Origin: Comamonas phosphati
GTDB lineage: Bacteria; Pseudomonadota; Gammaproteobacteria; Burkholderiales; Burkholderiaceae_C
Assembly: GCF_014637085.1 (NCBI RefSeq)
Contig: NZ_BMEU01000011.1
Location: forward strand, 62,001 to 126,000
Direction of reading: 5' to 3'
Length of the DNA stretch: 64,000 nucleotides
The translations under genes were made by a program, and so were the position numbers. Below are positions 60,535-64,000 of the stretch, piece by piece. A model generated the notes under the pieces. That model ran no database searches, was not told where the DNA came from, and saw only the letters and a program-made list of their open reading frames with translations. Within the stretch, counting starts at the first letter, position 1. The number at the start of each line of letters is the position of its first letter.

Positions 60535-60684
60535 GTGTGCAAGTGACTTGATCTGTCCCGCATGTGTCTTTGAAATGCAGAAAGTCGCATGCGCGATAGT
60601 TTCTAAGGCATTCCCCAGCCGTGAATCGTCGGCTTGACGTTAGATTGGTGCCGAGGCCGTACCAAACAATGCAAGGAGACAGGT

Positions 60685-61920
60685 ATGAAATGGGTGATGC
60701 GGGCAATGGCGATGGCGACGATGGCAACCTGCGCCGGCGGCGCGTGGGCGCAGAAGGGTGAAACCGTCAAGATCGGCTGGATCGACCCCTTGTCGGGCCT
60801 GATGGCGGCGGTGGGCACCAACCAGCTCAAGACCTTCCAGCTGCTGGCCGAGGACTTCAACAAGAAGAATGCCTCGGGCGTGAAGTTCGAGATCATCCCC
60901 CTGGACAACAAGCTGAGCCCGCAGGAGACCACGGCGGCGCTGCGCTCGGCCGTGGACCAGGGCGCCCGCTACGTGACGCAGGGCAACGGCTCGGGTCCGG
61001 CGCTGGCCATCATCGACGCGCTGGAAAAGCACAATGCCCGCAACAAGGGCAAGGAAGTGCTGTACGTGAACTACGCGGCGGTGGACCCCGACCTGACCAA
61101 CAGCAAATGCAGCTACTGGCACTTCCGCCTCGATGCCGACACCTCCATGAAGATGGAGGCACTGACCACCTTCATGAAGGATGCTCCGGAGGTCAAGAAG
61201 GTCTATCTGTTCAACCAGAACTACTCGCACGGCCATCAGGTGTCCAAGTTTGCCAAGGACATGCTCAAGATAAAGCGCCCCGACGTGCAGATCGTGGGCG
61301 ACGACTTCGCGCCGCTGGCCCAGGTGCGCGATTTCGCGCCCTATGTGGCCAAGATCAAGCAGTCGGGCGCCGACACGGTGATCACGGGCAACTGGGGCTC
61401 GGATCTGGCGCTGCTGCTCAAGGCGGCCAACGACGCGGGCCTGAATGACGTCAAGTTCTATACCTATTACGCCTTCGGATCGGGGGCGCCAACCGCCATG
61501 GGCCCCCAGTCCAGCGGCAAGGTCTATGTGGTGGGCTACGGCCACTACAACATGGGTCCTCCGATCCAGCCGCTGATGGCCGAGTTCAAGAAGAAGTTCC
61601 ACGACGACCTGACGCAAAGCTCGATCTACCACGTGTTCGCCCTGCTGGATGCCGCCTTTGTGAAGGCCGGCTCCACCGACCCGGTCAAGGTGGCCGCCGC
61701 GCTGGAGGGCCTGAAGATCAAGAGCTTCAACGGCGAGGTCGAGATGCGCAAGGCCGACCACCAGCTGCAGCAGGGCCTGTACATCACCAAGTGGGAGAAG
61801 GCCGGCGGCAAGTTCCCGGTCGACGCGGAGAACACGGGCTACACCTTCGTGCCCGTGAAGTACTACGAGCCCTATGTGGCCAGCACGCCGACCAGCTGCC
61901 AGATGAAGCGTCCTTCCTGA
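60685..61920 (+). CDS. branched-chain-amino-acid-type ABC substrate-binding protein (copy 2)
   Basis: A 411-residue paralogue of the preceding protein, with a signal peptide ending GGAWA-Q and the same KGETVKI start and SCQMKRPS end. The ligand-contact region around residues 265-330 differs from copy 1 (AFGSGAPTAMGPQSSGKVYV against AITTGVPTAMGAGASGKVYM; PPIQPLMAEFKKKFHDDLTQ), so ligand range may have diverged while the two lobes were homogenised. AAGGAGA lies 7-13 bases before ATG 60685. The permease genes start 108 bases downstream. Confidence 0.9.
   Translation: MKWVMRAMAMATMATCAGGAWAQKGETVKIGWIDPLSGLMAAVGTNQLKTFQLLAEDFNKKNASGVKFEIIPLDNKLSPQETTAALRSAVDQGARYVTQGNGSGPALAIIDALEKHNARNKGKEVLYVNYAAVDPDLTNSKCSYWHFRLDADTSMKMEALTTFMKDAPEVKKVYLFNQNYSHGHQVSKFAKDMLKIKRPDVQIVGDDFAPLAQVRDFAPYVAKIKQSGADTVITGNWGSDLALLLKAANDAGLNDVKFYTYYAFGSGAPTAMGPQSSGKVYVVGYGHYNMGPPIQPLMAEFKKKFHDDLTQSSIYHVFALLDAAFVKAGSTDPVKVAAALEGLKIKSFNGEVEMRKADHQLQQGLYITKWEKAGGKFPVDAENTGYTFVPVKYYEPYVASTPTSCQMKRPS
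61018..61403 (+). repeat. homogenised segment shared with copy 1 of the binding protein
   Basis: Counterpart of 59521-59906: two runs of 143 and 193 identical bases. The identical runs are separated by a 50-base stretch that does differ, which is easier to explain by patchy gene conversion than by one recent duplication. Confidence 0.9.
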
Positions 61921-61947
61921 GCGCCTGTCCCGAGCGCCCTTCGCGCC

Positions 61948-61983
61948 GCGGCGCCGCACCGGGCCCGATGCCGGCGGCGCCGC
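61948..61983 (+). other. GC-rich hairpin between binding protein and permease genes
   Basis: GCGGCGCCGC occurs at 61948-61957 and again, as its own complement, at 61974-61983. The RNA would form a 10-bp stem with a 16-base loop, followed by ATTCTTTCCTCTTG. It may lower expression of the permease genes relative to the binding protein or stabilise the upstream mRNA end. Confidence 0.5.
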
Positions 61984-62028
61984 ATTCTTTCCTCTTGTCC
62001 GCAACGCATTTGAGAGCAAGGCACTTCG

Positions 62029-62982
62029 ATGACGCTGGAGTTTTTCACCATATCGCTGCTCAACGGCGTGAGCTACGGCCTGCTGCTGTTCATGCTCAGC
62101 TCGGGGCTGACGCTGATCTTCAGCATGATGGGCGTGCTGAACTTCGCCCACACCAGCTTCTACATGCTGGGCGCCTATTTCGCCTACACCCTGAGCGGCA
62201 TCGCCGGCTTCTGGCCCGCGCTGCTCCTTTCGCCGATCCTGGTGGGGGGGCTGGGCGCCCTGTTCGAGCGTTACAGCCTGCGGCGCGTGCACAAGTTCGG
62301 CCATGTGCCCGAGTTGCTGGTCACCTTCGGCCTGTCCTACCTGATCCTCGAGGTGGTGCAGCTGGTCTGGGGCCGCGGCACCGTGCCCTACGGCCTGCCG
62401 CCCGCGCTGCAGGGCCCGCTGTTCACGCTGTACGGCACGCAGTTTCCCAAGTCGCGCTCGTTCGTGATGCTGGTGGCGCTGCTGATGCTGGTGGCCGTGT
62501 GGCTGCTGCTGACCCGCACGCGCATCGGCCTGGTGATCCAGGCCGCGCTCAAGAACCCTGAAATGGTGGAGGCCCTGGGCCACAACGTGCCGCGCGTCTT
62601 CATGCTGGTGTTCGGCGGCGGCTGCGCGCTGGCGGGCCTGGCCGGCGTGATCGGCGGCAACACTTACGTGACCGAGCCGGCGATGGCGGCCTCGGTGGGC
62701 TCCATCATCTTCGTGGTGGTGGTAGTCGGCGGCATGGGCTCGCTGGCCGGTGCCTTCATGGCTTCGCTGCTGATCGGCATCGTGCAGACCTTTGCCGTGG
62801 CCATCGACTGGTCGCTGGCCAGCGCCCTGACGGCCATGGGCCACGCCGTCAATGAGTCCACCTTCGGCTGGCCGGTGCTCAGGCTCACGGTGTCGCAGGT
62901 GGCGCCCATCCTGCCTTACCTGTTCCTGGTGCTGATCCTGATCTTCCGCCCCAAGGGCCTGCTGGGTACACGGGGGGATTGA
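62029..62982 (+). CDS. LivH-type ABC permease
   Basis: A 317-residue inner-membrane permease with about eight helices. The family opening is ISLLNGVSYGLLLFMLSSGLTLIFSMMGVLNFAHTSFYMLGAYFAY, and the coupling region contains NPEMVEALGHNVPRVFMLVFGGG with GAFMASLLIGIVQTFAVAI near the end. It forms a heterodimer with the LivM-type protein that follows 3 bases after its stop. It imports whatever the two binding proteins deliver, through ATPases that must lie beyond the window. Confidence 0.92.
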   Translation: MTLEFFTISLLNGVSYGLLLFMLSSGLTLIFSMMGVLNFAHTSFYMLGAYFAYTLSGIAGFWPALLLSPILVGGLGALFERYSLRRVHKFGHVPELLVTFGLSYLILEVVQLVWGRGTVPYGLPPALQGPLFTLYGTQFPKSRSFVMLVALLMLVAVWLLLTRTRIGLVIQAALKNPEMVEALGHNVPRVFMLVFGGGCALAGLAGVIGGNTYVTEPAMAASVGSIIFVVVVVGGMGSLAGAFMASLLIGIVQTFAVAIDWSLASALTAMGHAVNESTFGWPVLRLTVSQVAPILPYLFLVLILIFRPKGLLGTRGD

Positions 62983-62985
62983 GCC

Positions 62986-64000
62986 ATGTCTTCCATCATC
63001 AAAAACCGCACGCAAACGATGAGCGCACCCATGCTCCCCCATCAAGACACGGCCGAGCAGCGCTATTACCGCTTCAAGCCTTTGAACCTCGGCCGCATCG
63101 CGGTCTGGAGCCTGTTCGCCCTGGCGCTCATCGTCGCGCCGCTGCTGTTCACCAGCAGCCTGGCCTTGACCATGCTGAGCCAGATCGGCTATCTGATCAT
63201 CATCTGCCTGTCCTACAACATCCTGCTCGGGCAGGGCGGCATGCTGAGCTTCGGCCATGCCGTCTACACGGGCCTGGGCTCCTTTCTGGCCATCCATGCC
63301 ATGAACAAGGCCGGTGCCGGCGAATGGCCGGTTCCGCTGCTGCTGATTCCCCTCATCGGCGGCCTGGGCGGCCTGTTCTTCGCCGTCCTGTTCGGCTATG
63401 TGACGACCAAGAAGTCGGGGACGACCTTTGCCATGATCACCCTGGGCCTGGGTGAGCTGGTGGCTTCAATGGCGCTGATGTTCCCTGAGTTTTTCGGCGG
63501 CGAGGGCGGCATCACCACCGACCGTGTCTACGGCAAGTTCTTGGGCCTGGACTTCGGCTCGGGCCTGCAGGTGTACTACCTGATCGCCGTGTACTGCTTT
63601 GTCTGCACGGCGGCCATGTTCGCCTTCACGGGCACGCCGCTGGGGCGCATGCTCAACGCCGTGCGCGACAACCCCGAGCGCGTGGAGTTCGTGGGCTACA
63701 ACACCCAGCGCGTGCGCTATTTCGCCTTCATCATCGCTGGCTTCTTCGCCGGCATAGGTGGCGGCCTGGCGGCGATCAACTTCGAGATCATCACGGCCAT
63801 GGACAGCGTCAGCGTGGTGCGTTCGGGCGGCTATCTGCTGTTCACCTTCCTGGGCGGCGCGACCTTTTTCTTCGGGCCCATCATCGGCGCCGTGCTGCTG
63901 GTACTGGCCTCGGTACTGCTGTCCGAGCTGACCAAGGCCTGGCTGCTGTATCTGGGGCTGGTCTTCCTGCTGATGGTGATGTATGCGCCTGGCGGCGTGG
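62986..64000 (+). CDS. LivM-type ABC permease (3' partial)
   Basis: The gene starts at ATG 62986, three bases after the livH-type stop, and runs off the window after about 338 codons. It has an N-terminal extension of about 40 residues, about eight helices so far, and LivM landmarks QGGMLSFGHAVYTGLGSF and GRMLNAVRDNPERVEFVGYNT, the cytoplasmic coupling loop. ATPases of the LivG/LivF type would be expected next. No frameshift is seen in the visible part. Confidence 0.92.
   Translation, partial: MSSIIKNRTQTMSAPMLPHQDTAEQRYYRFKPLNLGRIAVWSLFALALIVAPLLFTSSLALTMLSQIGYLIIICLSYNILLGQGGMLSFGHAVYTGLGSFLAIHAMNKAGAGEWPVPLLLIPLIGGLGGLFFAVLFGYVTTKKSGTTFAMITLGLGELVASMALMFPEFFGGEGGITTDRVYGKFLGLDFGSGLQVYYLIAVYCFVCTAAMFAFTGTPLGRMLNAVRDNPERVEFVGYNTQRVRYFAFIIAGFFAGIGGGLAAINFEIITAMDSVSVVRSGGYLLFTFLGGATFFFGPIIGAVLLVLASVLLSELTKAWLLYLGLVFLLMVMYAPGGV

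Overview
The window is a contiguous piece of the chromosome of a high-GC betaproteobacterium, almost certainly a member of the Comamonadaceae (Delftia / Comamonas / Acidovorax relatives). The evidence is the GC-rich codon usage, protein sequences typical of that family (Bug-type binding protein, YejABEF, ThiE with a long N-terminus), and two families of short intergenic repeats that I recall from Comamonadaceae genomes. I saw no phage, insertion sequence, CRISPR array, plasmid gene or rRNA operon. Most of the DNA is tightly packed housekeeping and catabolic genes; the long open frames lying antisense to real genes were discarded as shadows.

Layout. 1-3.5 kb: end of a putative Na+/H+ antiporter, a CorA/ZntB-type metal transporter, a PhnB-like VOC protein and a CHAD-domain protein. 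3.7-10.2 kb (minus): a signalling block with a GGDEF-EAL protein, then a four-gene overlapping operon for a membrane-bound CheA-like kinase with Hpt, a miniature chemoreceptor-like protein, a CheX-like phosphatase and a CheY-like regulator, with no CheW. A perfect 39-bp palindrome lies just upstream of the kinase. 10.5-15.2 kb: tRNA-Ser(GGA), an NfeD/SPFH pair, a basic amino acid decarboxylase with a histone-H1-like tail, and a VanZ-like protein. 15.2-19.5 kb: a Bug binding-protein pseudogene, a CaiB/BaiF CoA-transferase and an HMG-CoA-lyase-like gene, divergent from an IclR regulator. 19.7-26.4 kb: fabI, then yejABEF (peptide / microcin-C-type ABC importer). 26.6-29.0 kb: a small basic protein, CbpM-CbpA and a thioredoxin-like protein.

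29-37.4 kb holds the translation/transcription operon rimP-nusA-infB-rbfA-truB, followed by typA. Its leader has a promoter followed at once by a perfect intrinsic terminator whose loop and 3' arm reproduce a universally conserved 16S rRNA segment. 37.5-39.4 kb: a small unknown gene and a trypsin-like protease with a 76-residue partner. 39.5-44.5 kb: tRNA-Thr(CGT), fbp, pepN and prfB with its programmed +1 frameshift. 44.8-48.2 kb: an acyl-CoA dehydrogenase with an aminoglycoside-phosphotransferase-like kinase (resembling the LvaC/LvaA or ACAD10/11 pair) and a Crp-family regulator. 48.5-53.2 kb: thiamine biosynthesis, TPP riboswitch-thiO-thiS-thiG-thiE on the minus strand and thiD divergent. 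53.2-57.1 kb (minus): selO-msrB, yciB-bolA and a parvulin-type isomerase. 57.3-64 kb: an acyl-CoA synthetase and a branched-chain-amino-acid-type ABC importer with two tandem, partly homogenised binding proteins; its second permease runs off the window.

The observations I consider most worth following are the CheW-less chemosensory operon with its palindrome, the 16S-like terminator in the rimP-nusA leader, the stop-codon-abutting repeat family that also sits inside two operons, the gene-conversion signature in the two binding proteins, and the protease with a small partner.
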